Assembly (NCBI GenBank): GCA_013398015.1
Contig: VZRR01008008.1
Span: forward strand, 310,768 to 374,767
Reading direction: 5' to 3'
DNA length: 64,000 bases
DNA from: Oreocharis arfaki
Lineage: Eukaryota > Chordata > Aves > Passeriformes > Paramythiidae
Positions 50,801-61,200 of this stretch are shown one piece after another (positions within the stretch are counted from its first letter, which is position 1; each line of letters begins with the position of its first letter). The translations under genes and the position numbers were made by a program. The notes under the pieces are model-generated. The model was given only the letters and a program-made list of their open reading frames with translations, was not told where the DNA came from and ran no database searches.

Positions 50801-53462
50801 ACACAACACAAAGCTGGAGTCCAGGGCGGCAGAGATCTTGACACTGGCTGCTTGAGGAGTAATTTCATCTGCTGCGTTAGAGCACGGGACAGACGCCGGC
50901 AGCAGCAAGGGATGGGAAGTCGGTGATTACAGCCAGGGTTCAGCCTGTTTTTACCTCCCTGGCAGCTGTAGGTGAAGCAGCAGGTGCTTTCCTGGGATTT
51001 TGCCTTGCTAAGCAGCTGTAGAAATGTATCCAGCCTGTGGGGCCTGTGTCCTGGGCTCTGCTCCCACACCGCCGCACTCAGCTGTGAGCACACACGTGCC
51101 CCAGCCCTGCAGGGTCAGACACCAGGGACACTCCCAAATCAGTGCCTTGCGAGGGCTAACTGGGCACTCTGCTCTTCTGGCCACCCCCTGGCATATTATG
51201 GACCAGTTCTGGAAGGTGGGGAGCTCCTGTCAGTGCTGCACACAGGAAATTGGTGGGCTCAGCATGTTTTTAGTACATCTTTTTGCCCTGTTCATGTAGC
51301 AGGAGATGGAACTGCCATAGAGAAACCCTGGACATCAATCTCCAGCAGAACCTGAGTGGTGCTGAGCAGCTTCATATCTGGATTCAGAGGGGGAAGATGT
51401 TTTTGCCTGGACAGTGTGTGAGGCTGCTCTGTGTCAGTAGCACCCGCTGCCCAGGGGATATTGGAGAAGGGCCTTTTGCAAAACCCACTCACCCCTCTCT
51501 GCTGCCTCCCCTGATGCCTCTGATGATGCAGAGTGGCAAGATGTGCCAAAGTGTGTCTTGACTGGAAAAGCATTCATTTGCCACTGTTGCAGTCCCAAGG
51601 CAGGGCTCTACAGATACGTTGTGAAATAAGACCCAGTGAATGCCTATACATGAGAAAGAGAGACAGACATCCATGATGATATCAACATTTTATTCTTACT
51701 GAGCCCAGCTTCAGGAACTACCATTGTCTTGCCAGGGCATCTGAAGCCTCTGGCAGATGTGAAGGTGCTGAATTATATCGTGGTTATTTGTAAACACAGT
51801 AGTAAATTACAGTATTGTAGTAATTATCATGGTGCTTGGTACTTACATCAAAACACTGATTCCAGAGAGTACTGCTTGAGCAGAAAGTTATTAATGCAAA
51901 GATGATAGGTAATAAAATGGGAATATTTACAGCACTAAATGAACAGAAACAAGGCCTTATTATCTAGGGCTGTTCACTGCTGAGAAGTGTATGCTGTATC
52001 TGGCAAAATTCACAGCAGGAAAAAGTAGCGAGGGGAGACTTTTATTCCTGTTCCTGAGAAAGCTGCTGGAGGAGCTAATGAAGATCTGCACTAAAGTTTT
52101 TAGGCAGAATGGCTCTGAGAAACGCACCCGTTTCTAAATGTCATAAAGGTCTGCAGATAGATCCTGTGACAGGGGCTGATCCAACAATTCCTCAGAACGA
52201 AAGGTCAGTCAAAGGAAAATGGCATTTAGGAGGACCAAGCTTACCACTGACCCAAACATGTGACAGATCCAGAGGCAACTCTGGTGCCATCAGGAGCACC
52301 GCTTGTGCAGCCTGCCCCAGAGAAGCACATGACGTGACTGGGAAACTATCTGATTCCTCCAGGTCTCAAAATTCATCAGGAGTCAACATGAATGTCGGAA
52401 GGAAAGGGGTTTTGAAGGAGCCTACAGCAGGCTTCCAAGTTGGGAGGAGGCTGCTGTCTCTTCACTGTCCCTGCTTGCCCTGCACCAAACATTTTTTCCC
52501 CAGCACTAATTATAGATCTGTTTTTGTCATTTGAATATGCATGAAGTAGTATCCTGGCTCACAAGCAGTTTGCAGTGAAGCTGCTCTTGAAGATTGGCTT
52601 GGTTTGATAGGGCTCTGGGTCAGAAAGGACCTCTCCAAGGGCCAACCCAGGTTTTCAACAAGTCTGTGGACTTGTCTGGGCGTTTCAGCTCCTTTGCACT
52701 GAGTGAGGGCACCATGTAGGGAAATGTAGCAGAATTTGGGGCTGTATTCTCACCCAAGGTTTGTGAATTCTACCTTATCAAAGTTGACACACACAGCCCC
52801 TCCTCAGGGGTGGATTTTCACTTTAAAAGATTCAGCAATGCAGTTTGTGTCAGACCAGCATTCAAAAGGTTTTGGGGTTATCTCTCCATCCCCAGGGATG
52901 GTTGGAAATCTTACAAGGTGAAGAACATAAGGGTGGTTTGGAATTTTTAGGAACACCTGAACAAGCAGGATTTCTCATGGTATTTTGCCAGTTCTTTTGT
53001 AGTATGGGAGGAAACCATCATCTCTGAGATGCTGTCCCACAGGTGACTGAAGAAGATGTGAAGGGGTGGGTGTTACCTTCGCCTTCTTTGTTATCTTTGT
53101 TATCTCTGACTTTTTCAGAATAAGTGCTCTCAAGGTCCCCGCTTCGGGTCACTAGAAGTTCATCAGAGTCTGAGTGTGTCTAAGACCTGTTGATTTAACC
53201 AGGCTCTTAGTTAAACTCTTTCAAGTTTCAAGCTGGTTCACCACTCTGTTCTCATCTTGAGCAGCATTTCTGTACACCAGCAAAGCTGCAAAGTTCATGG
53301 GTGCGATTCAACATGAGTAACTGCAGCAGCAGTTCTGGAGTCATTCATGAGTTGGACAGTATGTACTGCCTTAGTCATGCTGGGGAAAAATCAGGCAGAC
53401 TTTGGAATAATAGGAATTAGTCATGAGGAAGCGCAAATATGAGCTCTGCAGTTTATCCCCTG
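47881..53462. other. FGFRL1: Intronic, no gene seen
   Basis: Ordinary sequence. A faint CR1-like line (GTCAGAAAGGACCTCTCCAA) near 52619 is too short to call. Confidence 0.5.
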
Positions 53463-53510
53463 TGGGTCCGATCCTGCAAAACACTAGGAACAGGAGTAAA
53501 ATATGAGGGA
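53463..53510. repeat. Half-palindrome relic with a GATCCTGCAAACACT-type arm
   Basis: GGGTCCGATCCTGCAAAACA, CTAGGAACAGGAGTAAAATA and TGAGGG resemble one arm of another palindromic repeat common in reptile and bird genomes (GGCCCGATCCTGCAAACACT, then ATGAGTAA-type sequence). Nearby GATTCAACATGAGTAACTGC at 53307-53326 may belong to the same fossil. Confidence 0.5.
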
Positions 53511-54585
53511 ACAGTTCCAAAACCCACAAACATCTTGTGGGTTTTGGGTGCAACTCAGCATCAGCAATTCTTAGCAAAACATTTTGTCCTTATGCAAGAA
53601 CAGGGCACTTACTATCACACCCCTTAATAGACTATTCTGGGAAGAGCACTGCTATTGCAATCTGTGTGGAGAACTTGTGCAATTAATGAAGAGGCAAGAA
53701 AGGCGGATGCAGGAAAAAGACTCTCTGTTTCAACTTTTCAGAGCCTTGGGAAGGAATTCCCGTTGGAATTCGGCTATGGGACCATTCCCACTCTTGGAGT
53801 CTTTATCACTTCTTTTTTTCTGTTTATTAGCCTGTCCAAGTGCATCCTGTTATCATATGGCAAACAGTGTGTTCACTCTGGCATTCCAGGGACACTCTGT
53901 TTTGTACGGAATTATCACCTTTTACAAAGAGCAAATATTTGTCAGGTGGGTCAAACCAGCGGGGTTGCTAAGGAAATTTGTAAAAATATCCTCTTTTGGA
54001 CTATAAGCAATGTTAACATGTCAGGCTAAGCTGTATCTTTCATTAAAGCACTACCCAATGAATGTTCTGTGTTCAACAACTGCAGGCTTATGTGTCTCAG
54101 ATAAAGCCCATCTGGTGACTGTTAAAGGGAATTGCTGTACATACAACGTGAAAGGATTAAAACGTTTTTGGGGGGGGCAGTGTTTTCCTGTAAGTACCAC
54201 TCCTGTTACTAATTTTGCCTTCAGGATAGGTGTTAAGTTTAAAACAACTACAGTTTCTTTACCAAATACAGCAGAACAGTTTGTGTGTTGGGCTCCTACT
54301 TGTGATAGGAAAATGCAGGAAATTTTGGAAAAGCGGTAGAGCCTCAGAACCAGGCTTCCCTGGTGGATTAGCTTGAGCTGCTGCTGATGGCAAGGCTACA
54401 GCTTCAGGTCTTGCACAAACCAAGATCTCTGTTGCTGTATCCCTCTATAATGGCCTACATTTTCAGCCTTGGTTGTAAGTGGTTTTTGGTAAGCATCTTT
54501 TATTCTGTATAGCAGTCAGTGTAATGGCCAGATTGATGACTCTGCTTTGAATCAGTGCTGTGTCCCTGGCGAAAGTCATAGCAGC
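53511..54585. other. FGFRL1: Intron immediately upstream of the Ig1 exon
   Basis: Two overlapping open frames of 124 and 140 codons lie at 53584-54029. An ATG at 53776 in the longer frame starts a signal-peptide-like run, but no good donor in phase 1 follows. A G8 run is near 54170. Confidence 0.5.
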
Positions 54586-54610
54586 TGTTCCTCTCTCTGT
54601 TCCTTCCTAG
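54586..54610 (+). other. FGFRL1: Polypyrimidine tract and 3' splice acceptor of the Ig1 exon
   Basis: About 22 bases of nearly pure pyrimidine lead into TTCCTAG directly before the exon, a strong U2-type acceptor. The frame is open upstream as far as a TAA at 54490 but contains no ATG, so coding must enter from an upstream exon by splicing. No clear branch point could be singled out. Confidence 0.92.
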
Positions 54611-54883
54611 GCCCCCCAAGGATCGCCAATAAAGTGATTCACCGCCAGTCTGTGAGGCTGGGCAGGACCATCAAGCTCCTGTGCCCAGTGGAAGGCGACC
54701 CCCCGCCCCTCACCATGTGGATGAAGGATGGACGGACTATCCACAGCGGCTGGACGAGGTTCCGAATCCTCCAGCAAGGGCTGAAAATCAAGGAGGTGGA
54801 GAGCGAAGATGCAGGGACCTACATCTGCAAAGCCACCAACGGCTTCGGCAGCACCAATGTGAACTACACCCTCATCGTCATTG
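54611..54883 (+). CDS. FGFRL1: FGFRL1 internal exon encoding the first Ig-like domain
   Basis: This 273-bp internal exon (91 codons) encodes the N-terminal Ig-like domain of FGFRL1, a single-pass cell-surface FGF-binding receptor that has FGFR-like Ig domains but no tyrosine kinase. Seen directly: the peptide starts GPPRIANKV and holds the Ig disulphide pair (Cys25 in LLCPVEG, Cys73 in DAGTYICKA), the core Trp37 (TMWMKDG), the HSGWTRFRI segment, and an NYT N-glycosylation sequon at residue 85. The DxGxYxC signature marks an I-set fold. The first codon is split: one base comes from the upstream exon and GC from this one. The last base is the first of a split codon, so both introns are phase 1, typical of exon-coded Ig domains. 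The exon is GC-rich against its flanks. The assignment rests on remembered close similarity to vertebrate FGFRL1, especially GDPPPLTMW and TIHSGW. FGFR1-4 differ here, so a paralogue is unlikely. Confidence 0.96.
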
Positions 54884-54889
54884 GTGAGT
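54884..54889 (+). other. FGFRL1: 5' splice donor (GTGAGT) of the Ig1 exon
   Basis: The exon ends ATTG and is followed by GTGAGT, a full consensus donor. Reading on meets a stop two codons later, which supports splicing here. The donor leaves one base of a split codon, matching the phase-1 entry on the other side, so the exon could be skipped without a frameshift. Confidence 0.93.
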
Positions 54890-57800
54890 AGAGCTGGAGT
54901 GAAGCCAGGCCTCACCTGCTCTGGGCCGACAGAGAGAGCTGATCTCCATGTAGCTGTCAGAGATTGCAGATTTGCTTTGCTAATCATTCACTGACCTCCA
55001 CTCGTAGCTGGCCCCTTCCAGTGTTTGAGGATTGCCAGAGCTGGCTGTGCTGCTGCACATCTTCTGCTGCCGCCGGCTGCAGGCAGATAAGATTGCAGAG
55101 TGCCAAAGGTTACACATAAACAGAAATGATGCAATAGCCACTGGGGTCCAGATCACAATGAATTCCACACAGGAAAGGCTGTGCGATAAGGAGAGGTCGC
55201 ACTGATCTTTATGTTTGCTGTTGGAACAGGATAGCTCTCAAAACAAATGTTGAAGCACCCACATGAAAACGCACAGCGGGGAGATCCATGTGCTGAGCTG
55301 TTGCAAAGCATGGTGTCTTCAGGAATAATAGTATTTGGGTTGAAACAAAGCTCCGAGCTGGCATGTAACCCAGGGATGCTCAGCTCCTGAGAAATCCTCT
55401 TGATGGAGGCAGGATAAAAAAAGCTTCAGATGCTGTCTCAGTGACCATGGGTTCACTGGCAATGCTTTTGGACCATTTTCAAAGGGCTTGCTTATCCCAG
55501 CAGTGAGATTTTGGGGTCAGTTGCTGGGCTGAGCATTCCTGAAGACTCCTGAAGACACTTCTCTGGGTAGTCAGAGATTCCTCTGCAGCAGCTGCCCCAG
55601 CAATGTGCTTGTTGGTGCCTGGCTGTGGGAAGGGAAAGAGCTGGGTGAAAATCAATGTGCTAGAGGATGCTGAGGGAGCCCAGGGGAGAATTACAAAGCA
55701 GGGGATCAGATCAGATGTCTTGCTCACCCTTTGCCTGATCAGCATCCCAAGCATCTGGTCTACAAAGTTCTGTTTCTCTGAGATGGTGGAAGTGAGGACA
55801 GAGTTTAGGGCAGTTTCCAGCTGCCTGCTAGTTGGCTCTTGGCCTGGTTTTTGTTCTGTTTTTCCTTTTTCCCCTTTGCAATAAGAAGGCTGCTGTGGAC
55901 TTGAGGCATGTAGCAAACGCTTGGTGCTGCTTGGTGGAGGATTATCACCCGATAAGAGGGTGATTCTTGGAGAATGCACTTTGCTGCACAGCCAGTATAG
56001 GAAAGGGACTAGAATGGAAATACCTTGTCTGGAAAGAGATGCTTCTGTGAGGGAAGCCCTCAGGTGACTTCTGTAGCAACAGTGGGATAGAGCTGCCAAA
56101 GTCATCTTTTAGTTCTCATAGTTTGGTTTTCTTCGTTCACCTCTTTCTTAATCACATTCATCCCTTTCTCTGTGCTACACTGAACGGACAGGGTGAAGTG
56201 GAAACAATTTTAGAGAGTCATGTCTGTACAGACTCCTTTTGGATGCACCTTTCAAACTCTTTGCTGTGGAGAAAGGAATGCTATAGGAGATTGCTTCAGT
56301 CCAGTTTGTGCTTTTGCAGCACATGGAAGTTGCCAAAGTCTTTGATCTTCTGTGTCGTCCTGTATCTTCTATGAAGCTCAAGCCAGATCCCATTATTCCA
56401 AGACAGAGAGGCATCAACTTATCTACAACTCAAAGAAGGCTCTGCGTATTCTTGGTAGCACAACAGAAGCAAATGAAGGCAAAAAGCCAGGAGGCACAGG
56501 GTAAAAGTTGGACTAGAATTCAGGAAAGTGAGACAAAAACTCCAATTCAGTTGCTCAGGGAAATAGGATTATCAAATATGATTGTGTTAAGAACAATAGT
56601 GTTCGTTATATTTGGCACTGAAAAACCCTGGGCACAAACACTAGTTATTTAGACCCTCATCAGCCATCTATGGAAGGAAATGGCAAGCTCCCACTGGCCT
56701 CTGTGGGTGTGAGATTGAACCCTGTGCATACAAATACTGATCACCAAGTGCCAAGAAAAGGGTAACTTTAACCTAAACCTGTGTCAGACATATGGGCTGA
56801 GGTATCATTCATTTCCATTCATCCTTGTTGTAAGTACTGGCTAAACCCAGTACTTCTTAGACTGTTTTGCGCCTTCTTTCCTCGTCTCACACTGTGCCCT
56901 TGTGCGTTCTTGTTGCTCAGACCATTTTTGATGGATTACTTATGTCCCCTGTCTCCAGTGGTACAGTTGTGTTCATGTAGCGTTTCAAACCAACTGCTTT
57001 TCACTAGAGCAGTTTCCCCTGAAAACAAATGTTTCCCTTGTGTCTTTCTTGTCAAGCTCTGCAAGTAAACACAAGGTATCACTGTCTTACTCTTTCAAAG
57101 GACCCAGACATTTAATGCATTGACCAGATGCTCGTGTTCGTCTTGGTGAAAATACTTTTGGTTGAGAGAAAATCAATCCCTTGTTGGTTTTTGAGAAGGA
57201 GGCAGTGTTTTAAAACCAACTGCATGTCAGTTTTGACTACTAAGATCAAATTGATGGAGTTGTTTTGTTTGTGCTCTGGAAAGCACAAACTTCATTAGGC
57301 AGAGTGGCTTTTTGAACCATATGGCCTCTCTATTTTCCCACTTCTTCAAAGGAGAAAAACCCCTCTTATTCCAGCTTTACTGCTAACACCAAACATGTAA
57401 AACCACACAGGTGCCAGACATGGGCAAGGTGGTTAAGATATTAGATCTAGAATAGCAGTAAATTATTCATGAAACCCTAGGACTTGAAAGAATATAATTC
57501 ATATTGACATGAGAACATTCCAGAAATTTAATCAACAATATCTAGAAAATATTCAGTAGCTTATTGAAAGGTTTTGGAGTTATGTTTTATAATTCTAACT
57601 GAGCTCTGCCACACCACTGGCAAGTGAGAAACTGTCACCCCTGTGTTATTTACATGGAGGCTGCAGCAGAATAAGGTTTATGAAATGATTCACCCAAATC
57701 CTGCAGAGAGCTATGAATAAATTCAGCAGTCTCCAACCTCTCTGCATGTTTTCAGCGCTGTGTAACTCTTATTAAATCTTAACTTTTATTAGCCACTGTA

Positions 57801-58126
57801 TTCTATAATAGTACAGAGAACCAGCAAAAATCTGGGACTTTGTACAAAGGAATTAAAAGGTCAGTGGATCCACCAACATTGGTGGGGGTCAACAGACATG
57901 GCAGAGATGAGCTCCCTGGTTGGACTCTGTGAGATGTAATAATTGAGGTACAAATCTACTTGAATGTGCCTTTCTGGCTTCCAGGACAGATCTTGCTTGC
58001 AACCAGCCAGCTCAGTGCACGAGCAGAGCAGACTTAGGTGTGCCTCTGCATGTCTGGTAGACAGGACTGCAGCTTGCCTGGCCAGAGAACCTCTCAGTCT
58101 GAAAGTGCAGATGAGACGCACTGCAG
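54890..58126. other. FGFRL1: Downstream intron, nothing recognised
   Basis: No exon or repeat family was recognised. A small tandem duplication (CTCCTGAAGA twice) lies near 55540. The 208-codon minus-strand frame at 55479-56105 has no domain. Confidence 0.5.
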
Positions 58127-58253
58127 TGATTTTGCAGATGGTAACTGAGATAAAGAGAGACCTGGTGATTCGGCCAAGACCACATAAAATAGGAGCTGTG
58201 GCTCAGAGTTGAGCCTAAACCTCTTAAATCTCTCCCTAAAAGACTCTTCCTCC
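58127..58253 (-). mobile_element. MIR/CORE-SINE fossil, minus strand, in the downstream intron
   Basis: TTTTGCAGATGGTAACTGAG, AAAGAGAGACCTGGTGATTC, GGCCAAGACCACATAAAATA, GTTGAGCCTAAACCTC and CTAAAAGACTCTTCC match reversed MIR in order: TTTACAGATGGGGAAACTGA, CACAGAGAGG, GTGACTTGGCC, AAGGTCACACAGC, AGAACCCAGG and the CTCC end. Confidence 0.75.
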
Positions 58254-61200
58254 TTCATAACACTTACTGAAGTCTTTTCCTCCTAATCTCGCATCTTCCT
58301 AGCTGCTCTTTTGGAAGTGAGTCTTCTCTTATTCTAGGTTTTTGAAGTTCGTTCTCAAACAAAGGCTTTGCCAACCCAGATGGTAGCAATTGGTTTCTGC
58401 CCTGCTTATTTCCCCATCTTCTCAGACTGCAAGGCCTGGATCCCAAAGATCCAAGGAATCCTTCTCTAATACAGCCCTGCATGAAATGTAAGCCAGTAAA
58501 AGCAGATTACCAATATAAGTCAAAACTACAATTTCCTCTCTCAGCTATCCTTAATAGTTTTTGTGGCTCACCACAAGATTTGGGATGCCAATTACACTGC
58601 AGACGGATTTACAAATGCTGGAAGAGGAACTTTAATCAGTATTTAATTACATTGCAGTTATTAAGTACAATAGTTCCTTATTTTGGAAAATTATGTGTAG
58701 CTCATCAAAACAAATGTGCGGTAACTTCCCCCAAAATTGTATGTACAACAATGCCCATGAAATCTTATCTTTTTTTCCTCAGCTGAATTAATTCTAAAGG
58801 TGTGAAAAGTAACTTTATTTAATTTATAGATGCTTGGTTGAAACCTGTGGTTTCTTTACTGCATAATTAAAAAATTCCTTGCCAGTTTGCTCTAAAAGCA
58901 AACTTAAGGCCAAAGAGGAAGAAAGAAAGTGCTGAATAGCTACTCCTTATTTGAAAACTGTCCACCTTGTGTGCTGAAGGGAGGCATGTTCTGCAGAAAA
59001 AAAGTAGCAGGTGGTGGTGTAACTGAAGCCTCTGTCGAGCTGTGGCCAGCTTGGAGAAACTGTGAGTTTGCACACATGGAGCCACACTCCAGCCATCAGG
59101 CCCTCCCTGGGAAATCTTAGCCCAAATGGGTGAGCTTTTCCTGGCTTATTTATAACTTAGAAAACAAAGTATTCTTACATGGAAGTGCTGGAGGACTTAC
59201 ATTACCACGCTCTCTGCAATAACAAACAGTATCCCAAGTTCCAGAAGTCTGGACATTCTCTGAAGGGAAAATTGTTTGTGAACAGCTGTAGGAAGGACTA
59301 TAGGTAAATATTTATGTTGTAGCATAATGGCCTCTTTCAGTAATGCACAACAGAGAGGACTTTTCACTTGCAGAAGTGTTGTGGGCCAAATCCTGCAAGG
59401 TGTGCCAGCGTTACAACATGTGAGGCTATTGCTACAGGTGCTGCCAGTAAATACTTCTTGCATCAGTTGCTCAACCAGGTGATGAAAGATCAAACTGTCT
59501 CTATTTTCACATCTACATCTGTGTTTCTTACTGCTTTCTGTAGCAAAGGAAAAAAAAAAAGCAGCAACAAGAGCAGGGTTTGGGATTGTGACCTTCTTGC
59601 TTTGCTTGGTGTTTGTAAATTGCCAGGGACACATCTTGCTTGGGTGCAGCTCAGCACAAAAAATAATCAACATGTAAGTCCAAGAAACAGCTTCTCCTGA
59701 ATTTCTTTTTCTTCCGCTGTATCTCTGACTGCTGCAGTTGTTTATTCTCTTCTTTGGGACTTTTTGGAGGAGTGTTTTGGTGATGAATACATCATCTATC
59801 CAGTTCATATCCCACTCTGGTGCCTGGCCCTCTGAGGAACCCAGCCACTTGGCCCCATTTGGACTGTAGAATAGTAAAGTCTTGATGCAGAAAGCAGGAG
59901 GAAGAGTGCAGCTTGTTGTCCTAAACTGCTGCTGGGCTGTTCAGAGTTTGAGCTACATCTCACTTTCAGACAAATCAAATTTGCTGTTAAATGTCTGCTG
60001 TCTGTCTGTTGCAATTGATTGCTTCAAGAATCTGCCCTGACATCAGATGATTTATCTTTAAAGTAGCTTTTTCCTGCTGAGCCAGCTGTTATTTTATGCT
60101 TTCTTACAGCTTGTCCAAAGACAGCTCTCTTTGATAACAGGCATGTGTGAAAAATCTGCATTAAAATAACCATTCTTTTTAAACAGTCAGCATAAATGTC
60201 CTGAAAAAAATCATGGCCTTGTCTGAGTGGATATTTATTCATATGTTCTTTTTTTCTGCTTGTAGTAGTAGAAAATACTGTGTGAAAAAAAAAAAAAACT
60301 GAGTACAGTAAAACATGGTTTGCATTACATTTCTCCAATGAAGTCATCAGTCCGTGTCTCAGAACTCATTTACAGTGCAAAAGCTGAGAAAACATTTCTA
60401 GCCCAGAGTCAGGTGCCACCAGCCATCTTGGAAAAGCATGACAAATTCATTTATGTTTGGGTTTTGGCCTCTTAATAAACTCTGGGGACCAGAGAGCGAT
60501 GTGCTCAGCAAGAAGATGTGAATCAACACTGAGTCAGCAATATGAGCACCAAGGGTCTGCTAATGCTAAGCAAAAACTGAAGTGAGTCAACACTTTAAAA
60601 AAATTGAAAAAATATGCAGTTTTTGCATTTGAGAGCAAGGGGGTATAGCTTGTCTTCAAAATGTCTTCAGTGCATTTACTTCAGCATGGAGTGCAAAGGG
60701 CAGTCCATCCTTTGTGGGACCGTTAACACAATCACAGGGCATGTAATCATGGCTAATGATGATTGGTCAGTTGTTTCATGGAAATGAAGAGTTCCTTGTG
60801 ACAATAAACAGTAACAAAGTTCGTGTTTAATTTGTAAAGGCCCCAGTCCGGCAGCTGGATCTACGTTGGTGGCCTCCTGTGCACACGCAGGGTGATTAAC
60901 ATCAGATGAGGATCTGGCCATAGCCACTGATGCTTAGTAATGGTTATGTTGCTAATTAAAGCTCAGATTGGTTTGGGCCTTTGGGAGCTGAGCAGAAAAG
61001 GGGAGCCTACTCAAGGCCCAGCCACTGGAATCATTGCTTCTTGTCAACATGGGGTGAGGTGCCGCTGTGTCACCCCCACGGAGGTGGTGTGGTTCTTGGT
61101 AGGGGTTTGGTTCTTGACAAGAGCTGCCTTAGTGGTGTTGCCAGGTGAGGGAGTCCTGCATGCCAGCCTGTGGGAAGAGACTGGAAATGGGCATGAACAG

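Larger units (their letters stand above)
1..54610 (+). other. FGFRL1: Upstream FGFRL1 intron sequence (at least 54.6 kb, open at the left edge)
   Basis: No exon was found 5' of the Ig1 exon. FGFRL1 needs a short signal-peptide exon that ends one base into a codon, and none with a good donor was recognised. I infer that the whole stretch is intronic. A small first coding or 5'-UTR exon hidden here cannot be excluded, since such exons are too short to show as long open frames. Long introns next to the first coding exons are common in developmental genes and often hold enhancers. Confidence 0.7.

Noticed and set aside
52610..52660. Possible CR1 tail (GTCAGAAAGGACCTCTCC)
   Set aside because: Only about 20 bases resemble CR1, with no flanking landmarks in order.
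54493..54610. In-frame open sequence running into the Ig1 exon from the intron
   Set aside because: It contains no ATG and is preceded by a TAA at 54490. The pyrimidine tract and AG show it is intron.
54607..54987. Minus-strand open frame of 126 codons opposite the FGFRL1 exon
   Set aside because: Antisense shadow of the conserved Ig1 exon.
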